Shown: positions 9,170 through 18,027, counted from the first letter of the stretch. The stretch: DNA of 64,000 nucleotides from an uncultured Ruminococcus sp. (GCA_934435205.1 CAKSAK010000001.1:372001-436000); one strand, 5' to 3'. Notes: a model not told the origin generated them from the sequence alone. Translations and numbers: made by a program.

Positions 9170-10033
9170 TTACTTATTCTTTTTCTGCTCAAGCATTTCA
9201 AGCAGGACTTTTTTTGCATAGCCAACTGTATACACATCGTCCTTGATATCAATGCCCATGGCTTTGAGCCTGTTTATAACTCTTGTTATCTGCGGTACTG
9301 CAAGTCCCATTGAAACAAGCTCCTCAGAGCGGTGGAACACATTCACGGTATCGTCATAGCAGAAAAGCTTTGACTCGTTCATGACAAGTATCTTTGAAAC
9401 GTTCTTTGCGATATCCTCCATAGAATGTGATACCAACAGCACTGTATTTTTCATCTGCTCATGATACTCTCTTATAAGACCAAGTATCTGCTCTCTTCCC
9501 TTTGGGTCAAGACCCGAAGCAGGTTCGTCAAGGATAAGCACCTTTGGGTTCATTGCCATAACGCCTGCTATAGCCACACGCCTTTTCTGTCCGCCTGAAA
9601 GCTCGAAAGGCGATTTGTCAAGTATCTCAGGGCTTAGTCCTACCATTCTTGCGGCTTCTTTGACATACTTGTCTATCAGCTCTTCCTTGATACCCATATT
9701 CTTAGGTCCGAATGCGATATCCTTATAACAGGTTTCCTCAAAGAGCTGATACTCAGGATATTGAAACACAAGACCCACCTTAAATCTTATGGGGCGAAGT
9801 CTTGCTTTATCGTCCCACAGCCTTTCGCCGTCTATATAGACGCTTCCGCTCGTGGGCTTCAAAAGACCGTTGAAATGCTGGATAAGGGTAGATTTGCCTG
9901 AGCCTGTATGCCCTATTATACCCACCATTTCGCCGTCATTTATCTCTATATTAACATTGTCTACGGCTGTTTTGCGAAAGGGCGTACCCTCGCCGTAAAC
10001 ATAAGTCAGGTTTTCCGTTTTAATTACTGCCAT
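9170..10033 (-). CDS. ecfA2: Energy-coupling factor transporter ATP-binding protein EcfA2
   Basis: This is the second ATPase of the ECF module, 287 residues, with GGGAG seven bases before the ATG. Walker A GHTGSGKST, Q-loop FQYPEYQLFEET, signature LSGGQKRRVAIAGV and Walker B VLILDEPASGLDP are intact. The N-terminal VYGEGTPFRKTAVDNVN is typical of EcfA2 and separates it from EcfA1. It begins 12 bases after ecfA1 stops and is followed by ecfT after 77 bases. Confidence 0.96.
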   Translation of the reverse strand: MAVIKTENLTYVYGEGTPFRKTAVDNVNIEINDGEMVGIIGHTGSGKSTLIQHFNGLLKPTSGSVYIDGERLWDDKARLRPIRFKVGLVFQYPEYQLFEETCYKDIAFGPKNMGIKEELIDKYVKEAARMVGLSPEILDKSPFELSGGQKRRVAIAGVMAMNPKVLILDEPASGLDPKGREQILGLIREYHEQMKNTVLLVSHSMEDIAKNVSKILVMNESKLFCYDDTVNVFHRSEELVSMGLAVPQITRVINRLKAMGIDIKDDVYTVGYAKKVLLEMLEQKKNK

Positions 10034-10045
10034 TGTTACTCCCTA

Positions 10046-10894
10046 TCATTTAAGCATTTCATAAAGCTTCTGAACGCACTCGTCCTCGTGGATTATCTCG
10101 GTGGAGATGTCATAGCCTGCCTTTTTAAGCTCCCAGCAAAGCTCTGTCACCTGCGGCACGTCAAGCCCCAGATTTTTCATGGTTTCCACATTTGAAAATA
10201 TCTTCTTCGGCACGTTATCCATTATGACCTCGCCGCCGTCAATGACCACCACACGCTGAGCCTGTGCGGCTTCCTCCATATAATGGGTGATAAGCACGAT
10301 AGTAACGCCCTGCTCGTTGAGCATTTTTATGGTGCGCATTACCTCGTCTCTGCCGTGAGGATCGAGCATGGCGGTAGGCTCGTCAAGAAGTATACAATCA
10401 GGCTTCATTGCGATTATGCCTGCGATAGCCACACGCTGTTTCTGTCCGCCTGAAAGCTTATGGGGTGCATGAAGTCTGTATTCATACATACCGACGGTTT
10501 TCAGTGCTTCGTCAACACGCCTGCGTATCTCATTCGGCTCAACGCCCATATTTTCAAGAGCGAAAGCCACGTCCTCCTCCACGATAGTTGCAACTATCTG
10601 GTTATCAGGGTTTTGGAATACCATGCCCACCTTTTCTCTTATAGGCAGGAGGTTATTTTCGTCCAAAGTGTCCATGCCGTTCACATAAACAGCCCCCGAC
10701 TCAGGGAGATTTATAGCGTTTATGCACTTTGCAAGTGTAGATTTGCCCGAGCCGTTATGACCAAGCACTGCCACGAACTCGCCTTTTTCTATGTTCAGAT
10801 TTATGCCTTTAAGCACCTCTGTTTTCACAGGTGGCTCTTCAAGGTCGTTCACATAGGAAAAGTGCAGGTCCTTTATTTCAATAAAACTGCTCAT
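10046..10894 (-). CDS. ecfA1: Energy-coupling factor transporter ATP-binding protein EcfA1
   Basis: The first ATPase of the ECF vitamin transporter, 282 residues. Walker A GHNGSGKST, Q-loop FQNPDNQIVATIVEEDV (the DNQ form typical of EcfA1), signature LSGGQKQRVAIAG and Walker B CILLDEPTAMLDP are complete. AAGGAAA precedes the ATG. The C-terminal extension after residue 225 (VPQVTELCWELKKAGYD) matches the family's regulatory tail. It pairs with EcfA2 to power EcfT. Confidence 0.96.
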   Translation of the reverse strand: MSSFIEIKDLHFSYVNDLEEPPVKTEVLKGINLNIEKGEFVAVLGHNGSGKSTLAKCINAINLPESGAVYVNGMDTLDENNLLPIREKVGMVFQNPDNQIVATIVEEDVAFALENMGVEPNEIRRRVDEALKTVGMYEYRLHAPHKLSGGQKQRVAIAGIIAMKPDCILLDEPTAMLDPHGRDEVMRTIKMLNEQGVTIVLITHYMEEAAQAQRVVVIDGGEVIMDNVPKKIFSNVETMKNLGLDVPQVTELCWELKKAGYDISTEIIHEDECVQKLYEMLK

Positions 10895-10918
10895 TTTACT
10901 TTCCTTACTAAATTCGGT

Positions 10919-11218
10919 TTATTCCTTATCTTCAGGCTGTTCCTTCTGTTCAGCCTTTCTTTCCTTATGCTTTTCGTAAACATTCTCGGCTTTGTCAAGT
11001 CCCTTATCAAGGAGCTTTTCAGCCTTATTCTTTACCTTTTTGCCCGTTTCGCTCTCAGCGAACTCATGGGCTTTTTCCTTTCCCTTTTCAAACAGCTCTC
11101 CTGCTTTGCTCTTTATCTTCTGCCCCTTTTCACTTTCAGCAGCCTCGTGAGCTTTTTCTTTGCCCTTTTCAAGCATATTTCCTGCTTTGTGTTTAAGTTC
11201 ATCAAAATCAAAAGACAT
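10919..11218 (-). CDS. Highly charged LEA-like repeat protein
   Basis: A 99-residue protein with AGGAGG ahead of its ATG. It contains no signal peptide or membrane segment. It is built of repeated Lys/Glu/Ala segments: KAGNMLEKGKEKAHEAAESE, KAGELFEKGKEKAHEFAESE and a third degenerate copy KAEKLLDKGLDKAENVYEKH, with a period of about 28 residues. Composition and 11-residue submotifs resemble late-embryogenesis-abundant or YtxH/CsbD-like stress proteins, but the match is compositional only. It ends 25 bases before ecfA1. A stress role is inference. Confidence 0.7.
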   Translation of the reverse strand: MSFDFDELKHKAGNMLEKGKEKAHEAAESEKGQKIKSKAGELFEKGKEKAHEFAESETGKKVKNKAEKLLDKGLDKAENVYEKHKERKAEQKEQPEDKE

Positions 11219-11306
11219 AACCTTTCCTCCTGTCTGAAATTTTTGGTCTATACCTTATTATAATATATGGCATATGGGTTTGCCTATACAAAGTTTAGGA
11301 CTATGC

Positions 11307-11330
11307 GGGCGAACGCTGTTCACCCCTACA
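11307..11330. repeat. GGGCGAAC...CCCCTACA dispersed palindrome, copy 1
   Basis: The sequence GGGCGAACGCTGTTCACCCC followed by TACA is an imperfect palindrome. The same element recurs at 14665 and 42409. The pfkB stop codon (TAG, 11328-11326) lies inside it. Confidence 0.65.
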
Positions 11331-12222
11331 TACTGCCAATAAGCCTTTCGATATCTTTTACTGTTGGCGGATAAAGTGCGATAGGAAATTTTTCCACCGC
11401 CGCACCTGCCACAGCGCAGGCTGTTTTCACCAATGTATCGTCATCAAGACCCTTATAAAGCCCATATACAGCGCCTGCCTTAAAGCTGTCCCCTGCACCA
11501 AGTGTTGACACTACATCTACTTCAAATGCAGGGCATACCTTTGGCACAGCACCCTTTCTGCCATACATCGCACCCATTTCGCCAAGGGTAAATATCACAA
11601 GTCCGTCTGTATTATCAGCATAAAGCCTGAAAAGCTCATCATAGCTTTTATCTGGATAATATTCGTCAAGGTGCTGATGAGATATGCAATTTACTGCACA
11701 ATGCTTATGGATATAGCTGTCATAGGCACAATCTATGGTGACGTATTTCTTGCCATATTTTACGCAATACTCGGCTATCTTATCACCAAAATAAGGGTCA
11801 GCCGCAACGCAGGCTGAATTTTTCACTGACTCCTCCGAGGGCTGTTCATAAAAAGCCTTAGGACGTGAATAAAGCTTATCCCACTCACCAAAACAGGTGC
11901 GTGTATTTTTATCTATGATAACATAGTCGGTCACGCCCTCAAAGTCCTCCGTTACAAGCTCCGAAAGGTCAGCGGTCTTATCTGCAAAATAATCCTTTAT
12001 AAGCTTTTCATTGCCGCTTCCAAGGTGAGTACCGCCAAGCTTTACAGGCACGTTCAGACTGCAAAGAACAGCCGCCGATGTTCCGGTCTCACCACCGACA
12101 AGGTGATATTTTTCCTTTATCTCTGCCGTACCGTCAGCCTTTGGAAAATCACCGTCAAGGAGGAACGAACAGGTGGAGATCATTTGACCATACATATAAA
12201 CATAATTCTCAGTATATTTCAT
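11326..12222 (-). CDS. PfkB family carbohydrate kinase
   Basis: A ribokinase-like kinase of 298 residues; the specific sugar cannot be told. The start at 12222 (MKYTENYVYMYGQ) is chosen because the longer frame runs into the upstream methyltransferase gene; AAGG lies about eleven bases upstream. Visible motifs are VGGETGTSAAVLCSLN (N-terminal Gly-rich substrate region), FTLGEMGAMYGRKG and the anion-hole/catalytic STLGAGDSFKAG near residue 240, where Asp is the general base. It is 28 bases downstream of the methyltransferase and its stop codon sits in a dispersed palindrome. Confidence 0.85.
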   Translation of the reverse strand: MKYTENYVYMYGQMISTCSFLLDGDFPKADGTAEIKEKYHLVGGETGTSAAVLCSLNVPVKLGGTHLGSGNEKLIKDYFADKTADLSELVTEDFEGVTDYVIIDKNTRTCFGEWDKLYSRPKAFYEQPSEESVKNSACVAADPYFGDKIAEYCVKYGKKYVTIDCAYDSYIHKHCAVNCISHQHLDEYYPDKSYDELFRLYADNTDGLVIFTLGEMGAMYGRKGAVPKVCPAFEVDVVSTLGAGDSFKAGAVYGLYKGLDDDTLVKTACAVAGAAVEKFPIALYPPTVKDIERLIGSM

Positions 12223-12250
12223 GTGAACACCATACCTTACTATAGCAAAG

Positions 12251-13114
12251 CTATTTCTGCCAAATTGCCGTTGAGCCGCATGGAAGCACACCGCCTGTTG
12301 CCTCCACAGGCAATCCTATCTCGTCAGCCGTGACGTTTCCGCCAAACCTCGTTCCGAGGACATCTCTCAGGATATATGCCATTACTGAGGGTGAAAGTCC
12401 CGTGGTATAGCTGTTGAGCAGGAAGAAAAGCGGCTGGTCGCTCAAAACGCCTGAACAGGTCTTTACTAGGTCATAGATACAATCTTCAAGCTTCCATATC
12501 TCTCCGCCAGGACCTCTGCCGTAGGACGGAGGGTCCATAACGATAGCGTCATAGGTCTTGCCACGGCGTATCTCACGCTGAACGAACTTTTCGCAGTCAT
12601 CCACCAGCCAGCGTATAGGCTTATCAGAAAGCCCTGACACAGCGGCGTTCTCTCTTGCCCACTGCACCATGCCCTTTGATGCGTCAACGTGTGAAACGCT
12701 CGCACCTGCCTCGGCACAAGCAAGTGTTGCTCCGCCTGTATATGCAAAGAGGTTTAACACCTTTATCTCTCTGCCTGCGTTTCTTATTTTATCAGCCATG
12801 AAGTCCCAGTTCACAGCCTGCTCAGGGAAAAGACCTGTGTGCTTGAAGCCTGTTGGTCTGATTATGAACTTCAAGTTTTTATAGCTGATGTTCCAGCTTT
12901 CAGGCAGGCGTTTTCTGTACTCCCATTCACCGCCGCCCTTTGAGGAGCGGTGATAAATTCCGTCCGCCTTTGTCCACAGGTCAGAACGCTTAGGGGACTT
13001 CCAGATTATCTGAGGGTCAGGTCTTACAAGCACCTTGCCGCCCCAGCTTTCAAGCTTATCTCCGCTTGAGGTATCTATTATCTTATAGTCTTTCCAGTTT
13101 TCTGCAATTCTCAT
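12251..13114 (-). CDS. Class I SAM-dependent rRNA methyltransferase (RlmI/RlmK-like)
   Basis: This 287-residue protein has the RlmI/RlmK-type fold: an N-terminal beta-rich segment (residues 1-95), then a Rossmann methyltransferase domain. The SAM-binding motif is VLNLFAYTGGATLACAEAGA and the catalytic motif is AIVMDPPSYGRGPGGE; VDASKGMVQWARENA lies between them. Such enzymes methylate cytosine C5 or guanine N2 in 23S rRNA; the target here is not determinable. It starts 27 bases after glmM stops and has only a weak GGAT ribosome site, so translation may be coupled. Confidence 0.85.
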   Translation of the reverse strand: MRIAENWKDYKIIDTSSGDKLESWGGKVLVRPDPQIIWKSPKRSDLWTKADGIYHRSSKGGGEWEYRKRLPESWNISYKNLKFIIRPTGFKHTGLFPEQAVNWDFMADKIRNAGREIKVLNLFAYTGGATLACAEAGASVSHVDASKGMVQWARENAAVSGLSDKPIRWLVDDCEKFVQREIRRGKTYDAIVMDPPSYGRGPGGEIWKLEDCIYDLVKTCSGVLSDQPLFFLLNSYTTGLSPSVMAYILRDVLGTRFGGNVTADEIGLPVEATGGVLPCGSTAIWQK

Positions 13115-13141
13115 ATTTTTTATCCTTATATAAAACTTACC

Positions 13142-14485
13142 TTACATTTTTTCGATAAGTTCTGCTATCTTGTGTGCATATTCTGTGATTATGCCTGTTC
13201 TCTTGCCCTCTATCATAACACGAACGAGAGGCTCTGTGCCTGACTCACGAACAAGAATCCTGCCCTCGTCCCCAAGCTTTTCGGAATACATCTTGATAGC
13301 GTCTGTTATCTCTGGGACTTTATCCCACATACCCTTTTTATCTGCCGTTATCTTAACGTTCACGAGCACCTGTGGATAGCACTCCATGCAGGCTGCAAGC
13401 TCGCTTGCCTTTTCCCCTGTACATTTAAGGACTGTCAGAAGCTTTGTACCTGTCAGCTCACCATCGCCTGTGTTTGCATAGTCAAGAAGAATGATATGGC
13501 CTGACTGCTCACCGCCTATATTATAACCGCCCTTGAGCATTTCTTCAAGAACGTATCTGTCGCCCACCTTTGTGGTAGCGGCAACGATGCCGTTTGCTTT
13601 CGCATACTTGAAGAAACCGAGGTTTGTCATAACTGTAACAACGCAAGTGTTGTTTTTGAGTATGCCCATGCTCTTCATATATTTTGAGAAGATAGCAAGT
13701 ATCTTGTCGCCGTCGATAAGCTCACCCTTTTCGTCAACTGCAAGACATCTGTCGGCATCGCCGTCAAAGGCAAGACCGATATCACAATGATTATCAACAA
13801 CAGCCTTTTGCAGACCCTCGATATGTGTTGAGCCGCAGTCCTTATTTATATTTGTGCCGTCAGGCTTATCGTTGAGCATTATGCACTTTGCACCAAGACC
13901 CTCGAAAATTCTCTGTGCGCACACGGAAGCTGAGCCATTTGCGCAATCGAGTGCTACACGGATACCGTTGAAATCTGTCTGAACGGTCTTCATTACGTAG
14001 CGGATATAATCCCAAGCTGCGTCCTTTTCGTAATAAACGTGACCTATATCACAGCCGTCTTTAAGCTCTATCTTCTCAGGCGTGTCAAGGATAAGAGCCT
14101 CTATCTCGTTCTCTATCTCGTCAGAAAGCTTGAAACCGCTGCCTGAGAAAAGCTTTATGCCGTTGAACTCAACAGAATTGTGTGATGCGGAGATCATAAC
14201 GCCTGCGTCTGCGTTGTATTTTTTTACAAGCATTGCAACGGCAGGTGTAGGAACAACGCCGAGAATGTGAGCGTCTGCACCAACTGAACAGATACCAGCC
14301 ACCAGTGCGGATTCAAGAATGTCGCCTGAGATACGGGTATCCTTGCCTATGATTATCTTTGCCTTGTGGTTCGTTTCCTTTGTGAGCACCATTGCGGCAG
14401 CTCTGCCTATCTGCATAGCAAGCTCGCAGGTAAGCTCGGTGATAGCTACTCCTCTTGCACCGTCAGTTCCAAATAGTCTTCCCAT
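13142..14485 (-). CDS. glmM: Phosphoglucosamine mutase
   Basis: It converts glucosamine-6-phosphate to glucosamine-1-phosphate for UDP-GlcNAc, the precursor that MurA (also in this window) uses. The 447-residue protein has MGRLFGTDGARG, the phosphoserine loop VMISASHNS with Ser101 as catalytic residue, the metal-binding DGDADRC, the sugar-specificity loop GGEQSGHIILLD and the phosphate-binding RESGTEPLVRVM. AAGGAG precedes the ATG by nine bases. It heads a run with the methyltransferase and sugar kinase. Confidence 0.97.
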   Translation of the reverse strand: MGRLFGTDGARGVAITELTCELAMQIGRAAAMVLTKETNHKAKIIIGKDTRISGDILESALVAGICSVGADAHILGVVPTPAVAMLVKKYNADAGVMISASHNSVEFNGIKLFSGSGFKLSDEIENEIEALILDTPEKIELKDGCDIGHVYYEKDAAWDYIRYVMKTVQTDFNGIRVALDCANGSASVCAQRIFEGLGAKCIMLNDKPDGTNINKDCGSTHIEGLQKAVVDNHCDIGLAFDGDADRCLAVDEKGELIDGDKILAIFSKYMKSMGILKNNTCVVTVMTNLGFFKYAKANGIVAATTKVGDRYVLEEMLKGGYNIGGEQSGHIILLDYANTGDGELTGTKLLTVLKCTGEKASELAACMECYPQVLVNVKITADKKGMWDKVPEITDAIKMYSEKLGDEGRILVRESGTEPLVRVMIEGKRTGIITEYAHKIAELIEKM

Positions 14486-14594
14486 AACAATTAACTCCTT
14501 TTCGAGGTCATGCCTCTATATTATTTTTTATTTATGTAAACTCTATATTAACACACATATTAAATTTATCCGATATACTATTTTTGCCAAAGAC

Positions 14595-14757
14595 AGAACG
14601 TCGGTGGCAGGCAGGCGACCAAAGGTCGCCAATACGGAACAAGACAGAAAGTGCGGGTCTTATTCGGGCGAACAAAGGTCGCCCCTACAAAACAAGAAAT
14701 TCATCGCCGCTAGGCGATACCATAATTCCTCATTCCTCATTCCTCATTCCTCACTAA
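14595..14757. repeat. Intergenic cluster of dispersed repeats between ruvB and glmM
   Basis: Three elements lie in tandem: GGCGACCAAAGGTCGCC at 14612-14628; GGGCGAACAAAGGTCGCCCC followed by TACA at about 14667-14690 (copy 2 of the dispersed palindrome); and ATCGCCGCTAGGCGAT at 14702-14717 followed by ACCATAATTCCTCATTCCTC and further ATTCCTC iterations. The last block recurs at 45836. No reading frame of note is present. Confidence 0.75.
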
Positions 14758-14758
14758 A

Positions 14759-15796
14759 TCAAAGGTGCGTTTGTCCGTCTTTGAGAAAGCCCAAGTGATC
14801 GTAAGCAAGCTGTGTAGCCACACGTCCCCTGGGGGTCTTGGAGAGAAAGCCTAGCTGCATAAGATACGGCTCGCAAACGTCTTCAATGGTGACGGACTCC
14901 TCACCGATAGCCGCCGCAAGAGTTTCAAGTCCCACAGGGCCGCCGTCATAGCCTTTTATTATCATCGTCAGCAGACGCTTGTCGAGAGAGTCAAGTCCAA
15001 GCTTGTCAACGTCCATTCTGTTAAGGGCTATCTTTGCAATGTCTGCGGTTATCCTGCCGTCCCCCATGACTTCGGCAAAATCACGCACACGCCTTAAAAA
15101 GCGGTTTGCTATTCTTGGAGTTCCCCTGGAACGCTTCGCTATCTCCTCTGCACCGTCATCGTCACAAGCCACGCCAAGCAAAATTGCGGAACGCTTTACG
15201 ATATCGGAAAGCTGTTCTGTATTGTAAAGCTCCAAACGCTGGATAACGCCGAAACGGTCTCTCAGCGGTGCGGAAAGGGAGCCTGCTCTTGTGGTAGCAC
15301 CGATAAGAGTGAACTTGTTAAGCTCAATTCTTATAGACCTTGCCGCAGGACCTTTGCCCATGATTATATCCAAAGCATAATCTTCAAGGGCAGGATAAAG
15401 AACTTCCTCAACCTGTCTTGAAAGACGGTGTATCTCGTCTATAAAAAGCACGTCACCTTTTTCAAGGTTTGTGAGAAGTGCCGCAAGGTCGCCCGGCTTT
15501 TCAATGGCAGGCCCTGAGGTTATCCTGATGTTCACTCCCATTTCGTGGGCGATTATGGCAGAAAGGGTGGTCTTGCCCAGACCAGGCGGGCCGTAAAGCA
15601 GAACATGGTCAAGGCTGTCGCCCCTGTTTTTTGCCGCTTGTATATATATTTTCAGGTTCTCCTTGACCTTTTCCTGACCGATATACTCGTCAAGTGTTTT
15701 AGGTCTAAGGCTCACCTCGAAATCGTCAGTTGTTTCCGCCTGAGTTTCCTTCGGGGTGACTATCCTGTCTATATCAAAATCTCCTTTTTCGATCAT
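14759..15796 (-). CDS. ruvB: Holliday junction branch migration ATPase RuvB
   Basis: This hexameric AAA+ motor drives branch migration on RuvA-bound Holliday junctions. The 345 residues show Walker A GPPGLGKTTLSAIIAHEMG, Walker B FIDEIHRLSRQVEE, sensor GATTRAGSLSAPLRDRFGV with the arginine finger and the C-terminal winged helix (RTPRGRVATQLAYDHL). GAGGAG lies upstream of the ATG. It is the last gene of ruvC-ruvA-ruvB. Confidence 0.98.
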   Translation of the reverse strand: MIEKGDFDIDRIVTPKETQAETTDDFEVSLRPKTLDEYIGQEKVKENLKIYIQAAKNRGDSLDHVLLYGPPGLGKTTLSAIIAHEMGVNIRITSGPAIEKPGDLAALLTNLEKGDVLFIDEIHRLSRQVEEVLYPALEDYALDIIMGKGPAARSIRIELNKFTLIGATTRAGSLSAPLRDRFGVIQRLELYNTEQLSDIVKRSAILLGVACDDDGAEEIAKRSRGTPRIANRFLRRVRDFAEVMGDGRITADIAKIALNRMDVDKLGLDSLDKRLLTMIIKGYDGGPVGLETLAAAIGEESVTIEDVCEPYLMQLGFLSKTPRGRVATQLAYDHLGFLKDGQTHL

Positions 15797-15812
15797 TTAT
15801 GGAGTTCTCCTC

Positions 15813-16412
15813 TCAAAATTTCGCAAGTCCGATAAGGGCTTTCTTTATAAGCTCTTCAACGCTCAAATTCGGGTCAAGCTTTGATATCACTGACATTGCT
15901 TCGCCCTCGGTATATCCAAGCACCACAAGGGCTGTGACAGCTTCTTCGACAGCTCCGCTTGGAACAGCCGCAAAGCCCTGAGCCGCATTTCCTCTGACGG
16001 ATATGGTATTCTCTTTTGCCACCTTATCCTTAAGCTCGAGGACTATCCTTTGCGCTATCTTTGTACCGATACCTTTTATCTTTGTAAAAGCCTTTGAATC
16101 CCCCGTTGCGACCGCAAGCGCAAACTGTGACGGAGTGCAGGCTGAAAGTATGGCAAGACCTGCCTTCGGACCTACTCCGCTGACAGATATGAGCATACGG
16201 AAGCTTTTAAGCTCCTCCTTAGTTACAAAGCCAAAAAGCTCCACTGCGTCCTCCCTTACGGAGAGGTGAGTGTAAAGCTTGACCTCGCTTTTGCCTGCAA
16301 TCTGCTGCAAGGTGGAAAAGGTGGTTTTGCAGGCATAGCCTACGCCTGCACATTCTATTACGGCAAGGTCGCTCTCGGTATGAACAAGCTTTCCGCTAAG
16401 TGAATATATCAT
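15813..16412 (-). CDS. ruvA: Holliday junction-binding protein RuvA
   Basis: It binds four-way junctions as a tetramer and loads RuvB. The start MIYSLSGKL at 16412 has GAGGAG seven bases upstream, inside the end of ruvC; five further in-frame codons belong to that ribosome site. The 199 residues have the OB-fold N-terminus, two helix-hairpin-helix motifs (LISVSGVGPKAGLAIL and FTKIKGIGTKIAQRIVLEL) and a C-terminal three-helix domain (EEAVTALVVLGYTEGEAM) that contacts RuvB. Confidence 0.97.
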   Translation of the reverse strand: MIYSLSGKLVHTESDLAVIECAGVGYACKTTFSTLQQIAGKSEVKLYTHLSVREDAVELFGFVTKEELKSFRMLISVSGVGPKAGLAILSACTPSQFALAVATGDSKAFTKIKGIGTKIAQRIVLELKDKVAKENTISVRGNAAQGFAAVPSGAVEEAVTALVVLGYTEGEAMSVISKLDPNLSVEELIKKALIGLAKF

Positions 16413-16413
16413 A

Positions 16414-16917
16414 TTATTTCTCCTCAAAATTTTTCATAACACGCCTTGTGTTCACCGAAAGTCCATGAGTTATAGCGATAGCCACTGCGTCCGCTGTATC
16501 GTCAGGCTTTGGGATAGCTTTAAGATGAAGCATGGTCTTTGTCATTTCCTGCACCTGCTTTTTCTCGGCACGTCCATAGCCGACTATGGAACATTTCACC
16601 TGCAAAGGCGTATATTCATAAATGGGAATATTTCTTATTATGGCAGGAAGCAGGGTCACTCCCCTTGCCTGCGCAACGTCAATGGCGGTCTTTTCATTGG
16701 TATTGAAAAAAAGCTTTTCTATTCCCATTTCATCAGGCTTATAGGTGGTTATTATCTCGGTCATATCGTCATAAATGACTTTCAGCCGTCTGTTGAAATC
16801 CATATCCGCAGAAGTGGTTATTGCACCGTAGTCGACAACAGTGAATTTTCCGCTGTTGTATTCAAGCACTCCGAAGCCCACAATGGCATAGCCCGGGTCG
16901 ATACCAAGTATTCTCAA
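16414..16917 (-). CDS. ruvC: Holliday junction resolvase RuvC
   Basis: It is the endonuclease that resolves junctions processed by RuvAB. I place the start at a TTG at 16917 (reads MRILGIDPGYA), with GGAGGAG five bases upstream; the longer frame begins at another TTG without a site. The 167 residues have acidic catalytic residues in ILGIDPGYA, IEKLFFNTNEKTA and the C-terminal DDTADAVAIAITH. The stop lies one base before the ruvA start. Confidence 0.96.
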   Translation of the reverse strand: MRILGIDPGYAIVGFGVLEYNSGKFTVVDYGAITTSADMDFNRRLKVIYDDMTEIITTYKPDEMGIEKLFFNTNEKTAIDVAQARGVTLLPAIIRNIPIYEYTPLQVKCSIVGYGRAEKKQVQEMTKTMLHLKAIPKPDDTADAVAIAITHGLSVNTRRVMKNFEEK

Positions 16918-17100
16918 ATCCACTCCTCCGTTCAATTACAACGTTATCCTATAATGACCCTATTATAACAACTAATTATACCATATTTTTCGGTCAAATG
17001 CAAGCAAAACGCTGAGTTTTCACCTATTTCTCACAAGGCGAAAATGTAGAAATGCCACTTTGTGAAAAGTCTGTTTTTGGCTAAACTGACTATAGAACAA

Positions 17101-17137
17101 AACAGCGGTCATCAGGTATGCCCCTGACGCCGCTGTT
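17101..17137 (-). terminator. Terminator of the Gx transporter operon
   Basis: AACAGCGG and CCGCTGTT form the outer stem and CAGG/CCTG an inner stem; TTTTG follows on the minus strand. The stem overlaps the stop codon at 17138-17136. Confidence 0.8.
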
Positions 17138-17645
17138 ATCTTTTTATGCTGTATTTTCTAAGGGGCGACTTCCACAATCTTTGGAGGATAAGACCGTTGA
17201 GCGTGCCTGTGAGAATGCCGCTTATTATGAGATAAGGCAAAAGGCTGAACACCGCCCATGTGCCTGATATCACTGCCGCCGCACAAAGCTGACCTATGTT
17301 ATGGAAAAAGCCACCAAAAACTGATGTCACCCAAAGCTGGTTTTCACCAACTCTCGAAACCGCAATGCACATGGCGAGATACGCTAAAATTCCGCCTGTG
17401 AGTGAGAATGCAAAGCTCACCACAGTGCCGTAAAGTCCTGCCGCAAGAACTATTCGCAGGAGAAGCACCAAACCGGCTTCTTTTCTGCCGATAAAAAGCA
17501 TTGCCGCCATTGTGACGATATTTGCAAGACCAAGCTTCATGCCGCCTATGGGCATAACAGGAAACTGTGCTTCAACCATGAAAATGATAAGTGACAAGGC
17601 GGTAAAAATTCCTATGAGGGCGATTTTTCGTACTGATATCTTCAT
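17136..17645 (-). CDS. Gx transporter family protein (heptaprenyl diphosphate synthase component I-like)
   Basis: A hydrophobic 169-residue protein with five or six helices and Gly-rich turns (PIGGMKLGLANIVTMAAM, GGFFHNIGQLCAAAV). This is the Hpre_diP_synt_I / Gx transporter family, which resembles ECF S-component proteins; the enzymatic name is historical and no catalytic motif is visible. GGGGTGG lies before the ATG. It starts 10 bases after the NusG-II-domain gene, a pairing often seen in Firmicutes. The substrate is unknown. Confidence 0.85.
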   Translation of the reverse strand: MKISVRKIALIGIFTALSLIIFMVEAQFPVMPIGGMKLGLANIVTMAAMLFIGRKEAGLVLLLRIVLAAGLYGTVVSFAFSLTGGILAYLAMCIAVSRVGENQLWVTSVFGGFFHNIGQLCAAAVISGTWAVFSLLPYLIISGILTGTLNGLILQRLWKSPLRKYSIKR

Positions 17646-17655
17646 ACTTCCACCC

Positions 17656-18027
17656 CTATATAACAGCGTCGGCAGAAGTTTCGCCGACTATTTTTATCAC
17701 AAGCTTGTGAGGTGCACAAATGACGGTCTGCCCTGCGTGGGATATCTTTCCTGCATGGACGCAGGTCTGGTTCGAGCAATCCGCTGAGGACACCCATATG
17801 CTTCCCTCGCTCACGGTTATGGTATTAGTGCCGTTTTCTGTTTTTATCTCAAAGGAATACTCCTTATGGGGTGAAAGGTCGGAAACTGTCTTTATGAGCT
17901 TGCCGTTTTCATATATCTCGGCAGAATTTTCTCCGCTTCTTGCCCCTGTGAAGAAGATAAACGCCACGCAGACTATGCACACCCCTGCGAACACTGCCGC
18001 CCATATGAGATTTTTTCTACTTTTCAT
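17656..18027 (-). CDS. NusG domain II-containing secreted or membrane-anchored protein
   Basis: The start MKSRKN at 18027 has GGAGGGG upstream; an in-frame extension to 18075 lacks a site. The 123 residues have one hydrophobic N-terminal segment (IWAAVFAGVCIVCVAFIFF) and a beta-rich NusG-domain-II-like domain with two conserved cysteine regions, CSNQTCVHAGKI and GQTVICAPHKLVI. The Cys residues suggest a disulfide or metal site outside the cell. Its neighbour is the Gx transporter gene. Function is unknown. Confidence 0.85.
   Translation of the reverse strand: MKSRKNLIWAAVFAGVCIVCVAFIFFTGARSGENSAEIYENGKLIKTVSDLSPHKEYSFEIKTENGTNTITVSEGSIWVSSADCSNQTCVHAGKISHAGQTVICAPHKLVIKIVGETSADAVI

Noticed and set aside
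10460..11263. 267-codon plus-strand open frame, Phe/Leu-rich
   Set aside because: Antisense to ecfA1 and the LEA-like gene; hydrophobic composition is the complement of Lys/Glu codons.
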